Positions 1 to 8,398 are shown, counted from the first letter of the stretch. The stretch: DNA of 41,418 nucleotides from Nostoc sp. FACHB-892 (GCF_014698795.1 NZ_JACJTR010000050.1:1-41418), one strand, 5' to 3'. The notes: generated by a model not told the origin, from the sequence alone. Numbers and translations are program-made.

Positions 1-127
1 ATTGGTTTGTTAACTGCCATTACTTTGAACAATTTAGTTCTCTCTAAAGGCTACGGGTGATAACTCTCCTACTGGCGCGATGAAAGTACTTTTGCCACTG
101 AGGTTGCCACCGAATGAATTAACCGCT

Positions 128-319
128 TCAACGGTTTTGATAAATCGAATCACGCCCAGCTTTTGCTGCCGCCTCAGCACTATAGTAAATCGGATAATCA
201 CCCAATACCGTGCCATCAGGGCTAACAATCCGAAACTGCCAACATTTACACGGGGTGTAAAATACGACTAAAACACGAGACTGAATACAGACAACTGAAT
301 GAATTTTAGCGATAGTCAT
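128..319 (-). CDS. Small hypothetical protein, possibly frameshifted at its 3' end
   Basis: A short reading frame whose middle (FRIVSPDGTVLGDYPIYYSAEA) looks like a real small cyanobacterial domain, but no family is recognised. An ATG at 319 is preferred to the GTG at 337. The frame stops at 128 just after an Ala-rich helix (AEAAAKAGRDSI). A second minus-strand frame overlapping it and ending at 34 continues with protein-like sequence (TVEAVNSFGGNLSGK), so the original gene may have run to 34 and been split by a frameshift. Function unknown. Confidence 0.4.
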   Translation of the reverse strand: MTIAKIHSVVCIQSRVLVVFYTPCKCWQFRIVSPDGTVLGDYPIYYSAEAAAKAGRDSIYQNR

Positions 320-361
320 GGTGCAGGTACTTGGCACTTGCTGAATATTAGTAAAGCAGGC

Positions 362-378
362 ATTCTCATAATGAGAAT
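362..378. promoter_or_regulatory. Near-perfect inverted repeat, possible operator
   Basis: Two 8-bp arms, ATTCTCAT and ATGAGAAT, with a 1-bp centre. They lie about 43 bp upstream of the minus-strand gene starting at 319. The 17-bp layout resembles metalloregulator (Fur/Zur-type) boxes in symmetry only; the base match to the Fur consensus is partial. Confidence 0.3.
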
Positions 379-464
379 AGGTATAAATACGTTTTAAGTG
401 AAACTAACTGAGCGAGCCTAGTTATAGATATTTTAAAAAACTTTTTAACATTAGCACTTTTTGC

Positions 465-509
465 AACTAACTTAAGTATGAATAATAGTCTATCTTAAGT
501 TAGTTTTTG
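465..509 (+). terminator. Hairpin with T-run, possible terminator
   Basis: A perfect 12-bp inverted repeat, AACTAACTTAAG (465-476) and CTTAAGTTAGTT (494-505), with a 17-nt loop followed by TTTT. No plus-strand gene precedes it here, so it may end a transcript entering from an undetected small gene or be a relic. The gap 338-823 also has an imperfect inverted repeat at 560-602 (arms ATAAAGAGAGTAC and GTACTCTTTAT). I see nothing else convincing in that gap. Confidence 0.35.
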
Positions 510-823
510 TAAATATGTATAGCAACTAAGCTGTTGCTTGTAGCTGAAAATAGCTTTCCATAAAGAGAGTACCTAAATATCAGGGATCTAAGTACTCTTT
601 ATCTAAGCTAGGATTTAGGCACTGTAAAGACTAACCATAATGTTGCTGTAAATTCCGGCTTTTCAGGCGTGCCATATCTATCGCAGGTTTAAATAATTTG
701 ACGGGAGCAGATGCTGAGAAATGTTGTAGTCCAATCTCTAACAGTACTCGGCATTTTGAGAAATGCGGTATCAGGGTCAAGGTTTTGGTTAACATAGAAT
801 TTCTAGTTCCGAAGAAATAAACT

Positions 824-2086
824 ATGCCCAAGACTTGGAATATTAAGATAGATAACCATTTTCAAGCCAACCCCAATTGCATCATCGCCACAGCCCATGT
901 AGACAGCTTCCCAACAGACCTCCCCCTAGAACCGAATATTCGGGAAGCAAACCGCAAAAGCGCGACCTACAGACAAATCTTCGACTCGCTGACAACGGAA
1001 CCCGAAAAATTCTTCTCTCGCCACAGCGGAATCGTTCTGTCAGCCAATAAAGTTAAGCCCAACAGAAATAAAACTGAACTCGAACTAGAGATTTTGGAAG
1101 CTAACGAGGGCGGTAGCGATGGGATTATCAACGGTGGGCATACAGTTTTAGCTTTTGAGCAAGCGAAAAATTACAAATATGACCTAACCGAAGCTAGGGT
1201 AAAAGTTACGATTCACATCGGACTAACTGAAGAATCAGCCAAAGATATAGCCCTAGCTTCAAATACTACAACCCCAGTAGATTCTCGCTCGAAAGTCAAC
1301 GCCAGAGGTGATTACAAATTCATCAAGCAGTATTTAGCCCAGTTAGAGAGAGCAGAAGATAGAAAATTCCGCATCGCTTATTACCAGAATCAAAGTGGCG
1401 CTCCCAGAAACGCTCAGTGCAATGTCACCCATTTGCTCAAGCTGCTTTATTGCCTCGATAGAAATAAATACAACCCCGACGGCAATAAACGAACCAAACA
1501 CCCAGTAGGAATGAGTCTTCCAAGTAACATCACAGATGCAGAAAGGGAACGGCTAACTGCTTTACTGCCTTTGCTAACTCATGCTTTGTGGATAGAGCAA
1601 AGACTCTATGAAATAATCCAAGACTATATTAGCAACCCCAGAAGAAAGGGTGCCAACGATTTAGCATCAATAGATATACGTAAAACTACGTTATTGCCGG
1701 ACAGTAAATATTCTTTCGGGTTTGGTGCGCCAACCGACCTGGCACTACCGATAATTGCGTCCTATCGGGTATTTTTGGACAAGGACTATAAATGGATTCT
1801 GCCATTTAACGAATTTGCCGAAGATTTTCTCCAACATCTGTGGACTAACTATTTCCGCAAATATTTGGTGTCGGAGAAAACAGCAGGGAATACAGTCGGT
1901 ACAAAAATCAGCCGCAATCAAGAGATTTGGGAAAGTTTGTATATCTCTGCACAAAGTTATCTCAATTCTTCTTTGGTGAAAATGGTTAACTCCAGTAAGT
2001 CAGAAGAACCGAAGGTGATACAAGGTGCAAACAAGAGGGGAAAAGGGAAAATGGGTGAACTCAAGGCGACTATTGTCCCTAAATAG
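824..2086 (+). CDS. AIPR-like (abortive infection phage resistance) family protein
   Basis: A 420-aa soluble protein. The segment around residues 98-115 (DGIINGGHTVLAFEQA) matches the conserved Ile-Asn-Gly-(Gly/Ala)-x-Thr core of the AIPR family. It is followed by a beta-strand (VKVTIHIGL) and a helix rich in Ser/Asn/Thr (ALASNTTTPV), as in that family. AIPR proteins occur in phage-resistance loci and beside restriction or plasmid genes; the biochemical activity of most is unproven. The C-terminus (about residues 395-420) is basic (ANKRGKGKMG), suggesting nucleic acid contact. It stands alone: the next gene is on the opposite strand and a terminator follows directly. No recognisable toxin, nuclease or ATPase motif was seen, so the family call rests on the core motif. 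Confidence 0.65.
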   Translation: MPKTWNIKIDNHFQANPNCIIATAHVDSFPTDLPLEPNIREANRKSATYRQIFDSLTTEPEKFFSRHSGIVLSANKVKPNRNKTELELEILEANEGGSDGIINGGHTVLAFEQAKNYKYDLTEARVKVTIHIGLTEESAKDIALASNTTTPVDSRSKVNARGDYKFIKQYLAQLERAEDRKFRIAYYQNQSGAPRNAQCNVTHLLKLLYCLDRNKYNPDGNKRTKHPVGMSLPSNITDAERERLTALLPLLTHALWIEQRLYEIIQDYISNPRRKGANDLASIDIRKTTLLPDSKYSFGFGAPTDLALPIIASYRVFLDKDYKWILPFNEFAEDFLQHLWTNYFRKYLVSEKTAGNTVGTKISRNQEIWESLYISAQSYLNSSLVKMVNSSKSEEPKVIQGANKRGKGKMGELKATIVPK

Positions 2087-2109
2087 TTTTTACCGAACAG
2101 GGTATGAGG

Positions 2110-2141
2110 TATAGGGGAAAGACTTTTAGCCCCTATATTTT
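2110..2141 (+). terminator. Intrinsic terminator after the AIPR-like gene
   Basis: A perfect 8-bp stem, TATAGGGG (2110-2117) and CCCCTATA (2130-2137), with a 12-nt loop followed by TTTT. It lies 24 bp after the stop at 2086. Confidence 0.65.
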
Positions 2142-2244
2142 ACTAGACTTTTCCAGTTAAGTCAGGAACTCTCAAAATAGCTTGAGTAATGCCAACTAAT
2201 TAATTTTCAACAACTTAAGTTTAGTTATGACCTAACATTGGGAA

Positions 2245-2643
2245 TCAACTTAACCGGAACATGACTTTGGCTTGCTTCCCAAATCCTTTAGTAAAGGCAT
2301 ATTCAATCTCTGCGGCATCACAAATCTCTGTTAGTTTGGATTTCAGCCCAGGAAGTTCTCTAACCTCAATACAGATATTTACATATACATCTTTATTGGG
2401 GTTTAGACTAAAACTGGAGTTTAGACTAAACTTATTGTAGAAGTAGGGTAAGGGGTAAAGGGATGGAATTTCCCCAAACCCAGTAACCTTTACTATGCAC
2501 CCCAATATTTTGGCATTTGTTACTTTTGCAAGATGTCTACTAAGCAATAAGAAACGACCCCGCAACGCTGAGTAGAAAATAAACGCTTGGTAAAGAATGA
2601 GACTCGTCCCGATTAATAGCGAGTGCAAATATAGACCGACCAT
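2245..2643 (-). CDS. Hypothetical protein with a hydrophobic N-terminus
   Basis: A 132-aa frame. The first ~35 residues are hydrophobic (LHSLLIGTSLILYQAFIFY) and could be a membrane segment. The last ~50 residues (KDVYVNICIEVRELPGLKSKL...) look like a compact alpha/beta domain and are the most protein-like part. The N-terminal half may be non-coding, with the true gene being a shorter C-terminal frame. It is convergent with the AIPR-like gene and divergent from the riboswitch. No family recognised. Confidence 0.4.
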   Translation of the reverse strand: MVGLYLHSLLIGTSLILYQAFIFYSALRGRFLLLSRHLAKVTNAKILGCIVKVTGFGEIPSLYPLPYFYNKFSLNSSFSLNPNKDVYVNICIEVRELPGLKSKLTEICDAAEIEYAFTKGFGKQAKVMFRLS

Positions 2644-2679
2644 TGATTTTTATGCAAGCAAATCGCAGTTGTGTTAGTA

Positions 2680-2806
2680 TTCAGATGAATCTCGGTTCTA
2701 GTGGGGAACAGCCGCTAGAGGAAACGGGGAAAGTCCGGTGTAAATCCGGCGCTGTCCCGCAGCTGTAAACAAGGCTTGCCTTGGGAGTCAGAATGCCCGC
2801 CGAAGT
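2680..2806 (+). ncRNA. Cobalamin (AdoCbl) riboswitch
   Basis: The conserved core is unmistakable: GGTTCTAGTGGGGAA near 2694, GGGGAAAGTCCGGTG near 2727, AAATCCGGCGCTGTCCCGC to 2760, AGCTGTAA, then the B12-box-like GGGAGTCAGAATGCCCGCC at about 2783-2801. Such RNAs bind adenosylcobalamin and turn off cobalamin synthesis or uptake genes. What follows is odd: the first downstream frame is a 31-codon ORF (2853-2948), then a 255-bp hypothetical gene and a methyltransferase. None is a typical cobalamin gene. A C-terminal CobW remnant lies 1.8 kb downstream, suggesting the original target has been lost. Confidence 0.93.
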
Positions 2807-2852
2807 TGACTTGTAAATTTTGTACATCTGCGAGGCACAGATAATTATTTTT

Positions 2853-2948
2853 ATGAAGATTTATACAACTACTCAGTTTTACGTTCTCATAGTCCCACAT
2901 ATCAAGACGCTACAGATTACGACTTTCTATGAGAGGGTAAGGGGTTAA
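2853..2948 (+). CDS. Short ORF directly behind the riboswitch
   Basis: A 31-codon frame starting with ATG 47 bp after the riboswitch core. It begins MKIYTTTQFYVLIVPHI and is not recognised. It may be the truncated start of a once-regulated gene, a leader peptide or chance. A perfect 9-bp hairpin (GATACTCCC 2992-3000, GGGAGTATC 3004-3012) follows within 50 bp but has no T-run. Confidence 0.2.
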   Translation: MKIYTTTQFYVLIVPHIKTLQITTFYERVRG

Positions 2949-2991
2949 TTTTCGGTACAAATTGTGTCTTGAAATCCAGCAATCGCTATAA

Positions 2992-3012
2992 GATACTCCC
3001 ATAGGGAGTATC
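2992..3012. other. Perfect 9-bp hairpin between the riboswitch and orf84
   Basis: Arms GATACTCCC and GGGAGTATC with a 3-nt loop (ATA). There is no T-tract on either side, so it is not a classical terminator. It could be part of the riboswitch leader or an independent repeat. Confidence 0.4.
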
Positions 3013-3190
3013 GCTTGTAAATAGTCACCGTGACAAAAAACGCTGTATTAACTAACAGGTAGAAGTTGTTTAAAACAGGTAGCAAATGGCGTGTATGACG
3101 TACATAGTCCTGTTTCACAATTGAACAAATACTTCCTCAATCACGCACAGAAATTGCTAAGTTACTAAATGAATACTTGAATTAATTATC

Positions 3191-3445
3191 ATGTCGAAAT
3201 TCTATCTTCACCGAACTGGGAAGATTCCTACTGCTATTCATCCCTCTGTCAAACAAACGGCTTTCCTCCAATATAAACACAAGCCCAGTCTACTTCAAGG
3301 GAAAATTATTCAAGATGTTCAAAACATTGCAATGTTGATGTATCGGATAATTTATATTGCAATTGCCTACCTCGGTCAGTTACGTCATAGCTGGTCTGAT
3401 TGGGGACGAGCAGCAATAAGTAAATCGTTAGATCGGCTCAAATAG
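3191..3445 (+). CDS. Hypothetical protein (84 aa)
   Basis: An 84-aa frame with a central hydrophobic stretch (MLMYRIIYIAIAYLGQL) and a basic ending. It stops 22 bp before the methyltransferase start, so the two may be cotranscribed, possibly under the upstream riboswitch. No family recognised; composition alone does not exclude a chance frame. Confidence 0.4.
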   Translation: MSKFYLHRTGKIPTAIHPSVKQTAFLQYKHKPSLLQGKIIQDVQNIAMLMYRIIYIAIAYLGQLRHSWSDWGRAAISKSLDRLK

Positions 3446-3467
3446 GTGTAAAGGAGCGTTCAAAAAA

Positions 3468-4469
3468 ATGTCAACTTTATTATATTCTGTAATTGGTTTT
3501 CTTCTGCTTTTAGTAATTGGAATTGCGGCTTATTTCCTAACTGCCCGCAAGTATCAATCCTCATCCACAGTCGCCAATTCCTACGATCAATGGACTCTTG
3601 ATGGCATCGTAGAGTTTTATTGGGGGGAACACATTCACCTCGGTCATTACGGTTCGCCACCGCGAAGTAAGGATTTTTTGGCTGCTAAATCTGACTTTGT
3701 ACATGAAATGGTTAAATGGGGTGGAATAGAAAAATTACCTCCTGGTACTACTGTTTTAGATGTTGGTTGTGGGATTGGGGGTAGCAGCCGGATTTTAGCG
3801 CGAGACTATGGGTTTGCTGTCACAGGGATTACCATTAGTCCACAACAGGTTAACCGCGCCCAGGAGCTAACACCCCTTGGGCTAAATGCCCAGTTTGCGG
3901 TCGATGATGCGATGGCATTGTCGTTTCCAGATGCCAGTTTTGATGTGGTTTGGTCGATTGAAGCAGGCCCCCACATGCCAGATAAAACCGTTTTTGCTAG
4001 AGAATTAATCCGGGTGCTAAAGCCTGGTGGAGTGTTGCTTGTAGCGGACTGGAATCAGAAGGATGACCGCCAAAAGCCGCTAAATTTTTGGGAGAAACGA
4101 GTAATGCGGCAACTCCTCGATCAGTGGTCTCATCCAGCTTTTTCCAGCATTGAAGGCTTTTCCGAGCTTTTGGCAGGGACAGAATTAGTTGAAGGGGAGG
4201 TAATTACGGCAGACTGGACGCAAGAAACCCTTCCTTCTTGGTTCGATTCGATTTGGCAAGGAGTGGCTCGACCAGAGGGATTAGTGCGTTTTGGGCTGTC
4301 TGGTTTCATCAAGTCTGTGCGCGAGGTACCGACGCTTTTACTGATGCGTTTAGCGTTTGGTGCAGGGTTATGTCGATTTGGAATGTTCCGGGCTGTGCGG
4401 GCAAAGGGAAGCACAGAATTCATGGACAGAAACTTTGCTAGCCAAAATCCCTCAAGCTTGGTTAAGTAG
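3468..4469 (+). CDS. MPBQ/MSBQ-type methyltransferase (SAM-dependent)
   Basis: A 333-aa protein. Residues ~5-27 form a membrane anchor (SVIGFLLLLVIGIAAYFL). A class I methyltransferase domain follows, with SAM motif I VLDVGCGIGG at 96-105. Characteristic family blocks are YDQWTLDGIVEFYWGEHIH, ITISPQQVNRA, VVWSIEAGPHMPDK, DQWSHPAFSSIEGF and SVREVPTLLLMRLAFG. These match the cyanobacterial 2-methyl-6-phytyl-benzoquinone methyltransferase family (Synechocystis Sll0418 type), which methylates tocopherol and plastoquinone precursors at a membrane. Length is normal for the family. The start is preceded by GGAGCG. It appears intact. Its position in an accessory region suggests an extra copy, but that is inference. 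A diverged substrate range is possible. Confidence 0.85.
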   Translation: MSTLLYSVIGFLLLLVIGIAAYFLTARKYQSSSTVANSYDQWTLDGIVEFYWGEHIHLGHYGSPPRSKDFLAAKSDFVHEMVKWGGIEKLPPGTTVLDVGCGIGGSSRILARDYGFAVTGITISPQQVNRAQELTPLGLNAQFAVDDAMALSFPDASFDVVWSIEAGPHMPDKTVFARELIRVLKPGGVLLVADWNQKDDRQKPLNFWEKRVMRQLLDQWSHPAFSSIEGFSELLAGTELVEGEVITADWTQETLPSWFDSIWQGVARPEGLVRFGLSGFIKSVREVPTLLLMRLAFGAGLCRFGMFRAVRAKGSTEFMDRNFASQNPSSLVK

Positions 4470-4581
4470 CGATCGCAGCTATTTATGAATATTTGGATTT
4501 TAACTAAGTTTGGGGGTTTAAGTCCCCTACTTCTAGAGGCAGAAAGAATTGAAGCCTAGCTAAATCCCCGTCACAAAATGT

Positions 4582-4608
4582 AATTATGAATTATGAGTTA
4601 TGAATTAT
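4582..4608. repeat. Short tandem repeat (ATTATGA-type)
   Basis: Repeats of ATTATGAA/ATTATGAG units, a common intergenic repeat in Nostoc-type genomes. It abuts the CobW remnant and supplies the ATG from which the remnant now appears to start, marking a likely rearrangement junction. Just upstream (about 4508-4545), GGGGGTTTAAGTCCCC and its flank also look like a dispersed repeat. Confidence 0.5.
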
Positions 4609-4815
4609 CGAATTAAGGGATTTGTAGCAGTTCCAAACAAAGCTATGCGTCTGGCATTACAGGGTGTTGGTAATCGATTTGACTACTTTTATGAACGTCT
4701 TTGCCAACCCCAGGAATTCCGTCAAACGCGATTAGTATTGATTGGACAGGAGCTTGAACAGGTTCGCATTGAGCCATTGCTGCTATGGGAGGAAGTCAAT
4801 GCGACCATCCAATAG
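4600..4815 (+). pseudogene. CobW-type GTPase/metallochaperone, C-terminal fragment
   Basis: Only 71 codons. The pattern YRIKGFVAVPNKAMRLALQGVG ... FDYFYERLCQP ... RQTRLVLIGQEL matches the C-terminal domain of CobW proteins, which act in cobalt/cobalamin metabolism upstream of cobaltochelatase. The GTPase half, about 270 residues with Walker A and CxCC motifs, is missing. The frame is closed by a stop at 4594 and begins inside a tandem repeat. It therefore appears to be a 5'-truncated relic. It still overlaps the following gene by 17 bp, preserving an ancestral operon junction. Confidence 0.6.
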
Positions 4816-5239
4816 TGTCTGGCAAGGAAATTTTGGCTACTGGCAAAATAGTTTTATTCATAATAATCTGCTGGTCATTGGTTACACAGCATGGAAAGGA
4901 TTTCAGTCATTTGGACGGGGAGTTGTCTTATGTGATGTAGATACTCAAGTTACTCAGTCGACAATTACAAACTTTGATACAGTTCCCTTCACCCTCCAGT
5001 TTCTCCCCTGCGATTTAATTGGGTTTTACTTGCGATCACAATCACTTAACTCATCTATAATCTCATCCATTTTCCCAGCAGTTGCAACATACAATCCCCA
5101 TCAAGATATTCTTCTGGTGCTAAAAGTTGAACCTCAGATTGAGGTTACTTTTTTACACCAATTAAAAATTACTCCACCCGATTGCTACGAACAAGTTTGC
5201 AAGCGTTGGTCAGAATTTCAACCAAGCTTAATGCCCTAA
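4799..5239 (+). CDS. Hypothetical protein downstream of the CobW fragment
   Basis: A 146-aa frame if begun at ATG 4799, which is chosen because GGGAGGAAG stands just upstream, a near-ideal ribosome-binding site. The longer frame from 4742 overlaps the CobW fragment more than is plausible. The start overlaps the CobW frame, so the two were translationally linked. Sequence such as SVWQGNFGYWQNSFIHNN and VIGYTAWKGF is protein-like, but no family is recognised. There is no membrane segment. A role in cobalt/cobalamin metabolism can be guessed only from context. Confidence 0.55.
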   Translation: MRPSNSVWQGNFGYWQNSFIHNNLLVIGYTAWKGFQSFGRGVVLCDVDTQVTQSTITNFDTVPFTLQFLPCDLIGFYLRSQSLNSSIISSIFPAVATYNPHQDILLVLKVEPQIEVTFLHQLKITPPDCYEQVCKRWSEFQPSLMP

Positions 5240-5311
5240 TACTTACTTTATTCCTCAATTGGTAACAGTACAATAGTTAACGCACTGAAGTGCCGTTGAG
5301 CATTGAGATAA

Positions 5312-6131
5312 ATGAATTCGCAAAATGAACTCCTAAAACAGCAGTTGATAGAAGCGATTTCTTGTCAGAATCTGCAAGAAATTCAAAAAATCCTAACCCT
5401 AGCACAATTAGAGGATGAGACAATAATCCTCAAAGAAGCTCTTGTGCAAGTAGAGGGGAGCAAATTTTGTTTGGTTCTTGCAAGAATACGTAGGTAAGGA
5501 AAGTTATCAACAAGCCGTAAAGGATGTATCAACAAGCATGATCCAAAAACTAGTTCAAGGAGGTTTCAAGCCAGGGGTTGATTTCAACTTACACCCAGAT
5601 GGTAGGATGTTGGCATCAAAGGAGGCAAATGAATATTTAGAAAATTATCATTCTAAACAACTAGAAAATAGCCAAATTTCTGTTGTAGCCCATGCACTAC
5701 CAGAGCCAATGCAGATGTTAGAAAAAGCTTTAGGTGTGCGATTTTTTGAGAATCTTGGGAGGGTGGCAGCTAAACGTTTAGCCACAATGGATGATGCGAC
5801 AGCCAGTATTTATGGTCTATGGCTGATGCAAGGGATTAGTAGTCGTCATCCATTGCTGGAAAAAGATTTTTGTGACTGGTTCATGATTGAGATTTGTGGT
5901 GAGCGATTGTCAGCCTTAGCATCAGCCGAGATTCAAGGCTTGGAGTTTAATGGCTTAGTGGTATTTGAAGATTTGTTGATGGCACTGGGCAAAACAAATG
6001 TATCGATAGTGAAAGAGAGCGACCTAACTCTTGAAAATTTGCGGTTACTAGATAAAGTTTGGACGGGAGAAAATATGCGAGTGTTGGAATTAATTGCCAT
6101 TTTGGAAAAAGATGGCGAACGAGATTTTTAA
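5312..6131 (+). pseudogene. Hypothetical protein (~272 aa) split by a +1 frameshift
   Basis: Two abutting frames make one protein. The first, 5312-5497, reads MNSQNELLKQQLIEA...EALVQVE and then loses sense. The other frame is open from 5454 and continues as GANFVWFLQEYVGKESYQQAV...KDGERDF to 6131. Removing one G from the tract GGGG at 5455-5458 joins them seamlessly into about 272 aa. No translated start with a ribosome site is seen for the second part; a TTG at 5478 is the only nearby candidate. The protein is soluble, helical and unrecognised. The cause may be a recent mutation or an assembly error in the homopolymer. Confidence 0.65.
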
Positions 6132-6262
6132 TCAAGATGCGCTGGCTACGGCAATTGTGCGGATTCATGAAGTTAGCTGATTAATAAGTCCCGCACAAAC
6201 ACGGATTCATTCAATGCTACCTTTCAGTAAAACTGCATTATACAAGTTTTGAAGGTGCATTT

Positions 6263-6517
6263 ATGGCTGATACTGCAATATTAGATAACCGTATAAATAA
6301 GCAAATAAAATCTGAGCCATTAGAAGCGACAGTAGCAGCAACAGAGGAAGAGTCAGTAATATTAGCCGAAAAGCTCACACAGGTGGCAATTCCTTTACAA
6401 GTATTGTTACAAGCGCTGAATATAGCAAAATACGATAAGGCAGCAGCTTTCCGCTATGCTGACAAATATCTAAACAATATCAAAAAGTCGAAATGGGTTA
6501 TTATCAAAACGGCTTGA
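6263..6517 (+). CDS. Hypothetical protein (84 aa)
   Basis: Starts with ATG after GAAGGTGC. The sequence is acidic at first (PLEATVAATEEES), then a helical stretch (VLLQALNIAKYDKAAAFRYADKYL) with a basic end. It is convergent with the ATPase operon. No family recognised. Confidence 0.5.
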   Translation: MADTAILDNRINKQIKSEPLEATVAATEEESVILAEKLTQVAIPLQVLLQALNIAKYDKAAAFRYADKYLNNIKKSKWVIIKTA

Positions 6518-6566
6518 AATTTTTCGTTGAAACCCTCGGTTGGATATTTTCTCCTGATGTAAATTC

Positions 6567-8387
6567 TCAGTTTTGATTATTCCAAGGATTGAACTTATAT
6601 TTAATTGGAGAATTTTGGAGTAATTTTTCAATTCCTAAACGGATTAGCTCTGGTGGAATCCCGTCTAATTTCAACTCGGTTTGGATAAACTCATCAATGG
6701 AACTGGCTTTCGTCTTCTCCAAAAGTGCCAACATCTGTTGAGCTTGGGTTGTTGGTGTGCAAGACTCCTTAGTTTCAGCTTGAGAGGTTTGCTTATTACT
6801 TGGTGCAGAGTCAATAAAGTTTTTAGTATCCCGGTCATAACCAGAGAAATTCTTTAACAGAGGCATTGGTATCCATTCATTGATGCCGCCGTAATAAACT
6901 GCTCGACCGACTGGTGATTGTGCAGCAATCTCCATTACTTGGGTTGAAGTAATCTTGCGATCGCTAGGAATTAACTGGGTGGCAATCATGGCGTTGTAAG
7001 CCGGGACATTATCAGGATGAACCAACGCCACTGAAGTTAATTGGGATCTTAGTCCGCCAGAAATACCCAAGTCATCAGTGTGAGGGTTCTGCACGACAAT
7101 CCAGAAATGCCAACCAGAACTATCACCGCAAGAACAGTAAGAGATGATTTTGTCTTTGAGCCAACCAATCTCACCCTTGGTATTTTTAAATTTGGAACAG
7201 ACAGCCGTTCCTTCATCCAAAATAATCAGCTTGGAGCCAGAGATATTTTGAAATTTGGTAAAGCATTCTTTGACCCATAAGACTGCTTCGACCGGAGACA
7301 TTTCTAGGATTTTAGCCCGTTTAAAAGTATCAACACGACCTTTGAAATAACCGGTTTCTTTCTCGTCACCTTTGGGGTCAATATAAAAGATGTGTATGTC
7401 AGGATGCAGTCGCTTAATAGCATCGATTGCATTGCTAATGGTAATGCCTTTGCCAGAACCAGGGACACCAACCCACAGCATATTGGTAACTTTTTTAGCA
7501 ATGTGAGCGATTAGGTCATACTGCACTTGGGGTTTAGTGGTGTAGGTAGAGATTTCGGTATTGACTGAAGGGGAAGAAGCAGGAGGCATGGGAGCAGGGG
7601 TCATGGGAGAAATTTCCCCTCCGATGGGAGCAAAGTGTCTCGTTTCCTCTTCAAACCTTGCTCCCACAGCATGATTTGGTAATTGAGCAAATCGAGCTTG
7701 TGGGATACCAAGATTTTGTGGTTGTATCGCCTCTTGAATAACTGTTACTTGTTGGTAGTTAACTCGCGGGTCAATTGTCACTTGCGCTAAATGCCCAGAC
7801 AATTGCTCACGGGTGGGAAACTGCCCACGTAGCTGAATAAACCAATCAAGTAACCAACGGTAAGCGTAAAATCTTTTTCCTGGCTCAACGGCGCTCAAGT
7901 ATTCACACACTAAATGAGATGATTGCTTGAGCATGGCAAACTCATACTTAGACATTGGCTCCAGATGCAGCATCAAGTCAGCCAGTTCATTTTTGTTCGC
8001 AAAGTATTCGTCCCTGGCAACACTATCTCCCATTGCCGAGAGGAATTCAAAAAAGCCACCACGTATAAAAGGGATTGGTGCAAATTGATGAGTATCGTTT
8101 AAGTCCTGAACAATTGACCATAGATAACCAACACCAGCTACGACTGCACCGATGGGAGCAAGTGGGGAAGTGGCATAACAAACAGCACCAGTGGCCGCCG
8201 TTGCTAAAGTAATGAACTTCGCCAGATTCATGCCATTACGCTCGTCCTTGGCGCGGACTAATAACTGATCCTGTCGTTCCTGTAACCAAGAGGCGGTATT
8301 CCCAGCTTCCAAATACTCAATGCTGGGGTAGTCGTCACGTAAAAGTGCCGTTTCTTTGGTTTCTAGCATTGGTATTTGTTGCTGCAT
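6567..8387 (-). CDS. VirD4/HerA-FtsK-like membrane-associated P-loop ATPase
   Basis: A 606-aa protein, the last gene of a minus-strand operon. Residues ~54-93 form one or two membrane segments (FITLATAATGAVCYAT, IGAVVAGVGYLWSIV). After a Pro-rich linker (260-275) comes the motor domain: Walker A GVPGSGKGI at 307-315; a VirD4/TraG-style DPKGD motif at ~337-341; Walker B KLIILDEG at 386-393; a conserved Gln after a hydrophobic strand (WIVVQNPHTDD, ~429-440); and GLRSQLTS as in HerA/FtsK pumps. Such hexamers drive DNA or protein through a membrane pore. The five upstream genes encode membrane or soluble partners, so a translocation machine is a reasonable inference. No relaxase was seen in the window. 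The last ~60 residues are variable. Confidence 0.75.
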   Translation of the reverse strand: MQQQIPMLETKETALLRDDYPSIEYLEAGNTASWLQERQDQLLVRAKDERNGMNLAKFITLATAATGAVCYATSPLAPIGAVVAGVGYLWSIVQDLNDTHQFAPIPFIRGGFFEFLSAMGDSVARDEYFANKNELADLMLHLEPMSKYEFAMLKQSSHLVCEYLSAVEPGKRFYAYRWLLDWFIQLRGQFPTREQLSGHLAQVTIDPRVNYQQVTVIQEAIQPQNLGIPQARFAQLPNHAVGARFEEETRHFAPIGGEISPMTPAPMPPASSPSVNTEISTYTTKPQVQYDLIAHIAKKVTNMLWVGVPGSGKGITISNAIDAIKRLHPDIHIFYIDPKGDEKETGYFKGRVDTFKRAKILEMSPVEAVLWVKECFTKFQNISGSKLIILDEGTAVCSKFKNTKGEIGWLKDKIISYCSCGDSSGWHFWIVVQNPHTDDLGISGGLRSQLTSVALVHPDNVPAYNAMIATQLIPSDRKITSTQVMEIAAQSPVGRAVYYGGINEWIPMPLLKNFSGYDRDTKNFIDSAPSNKQTSQAETKESCTPTTQAQQMLALLEKTKASSIDEFIQTELKLDGIPPELIRLGIEKLLQNSPIKYKFNPWNNQN

Positions 8388-8398
8388 GTGAATCCCTC

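Noticed and set aside
80..271. 63-aa plus-strand frame
   Set aside because: Antisense to a more protein-like minus-strand frame and no ribosome site.
362..378. Naming the inverted repeat a Fur box
   Set aside because: The symmetry is right, but too many bases differ from the consensus and the flanking gene is unknown.
631..831. 66-aa minus-strand frame upstream of the AIPR-like gene
   Set aside because: Overlaps the AIPR start region, no ribosome site, and mixed composition. Could be a remnant but cannot be supported.
4130..4423. 97-aa minus-strand frame inside the methyltransferase
   Set aside because: Shadow of a well-supported gene.
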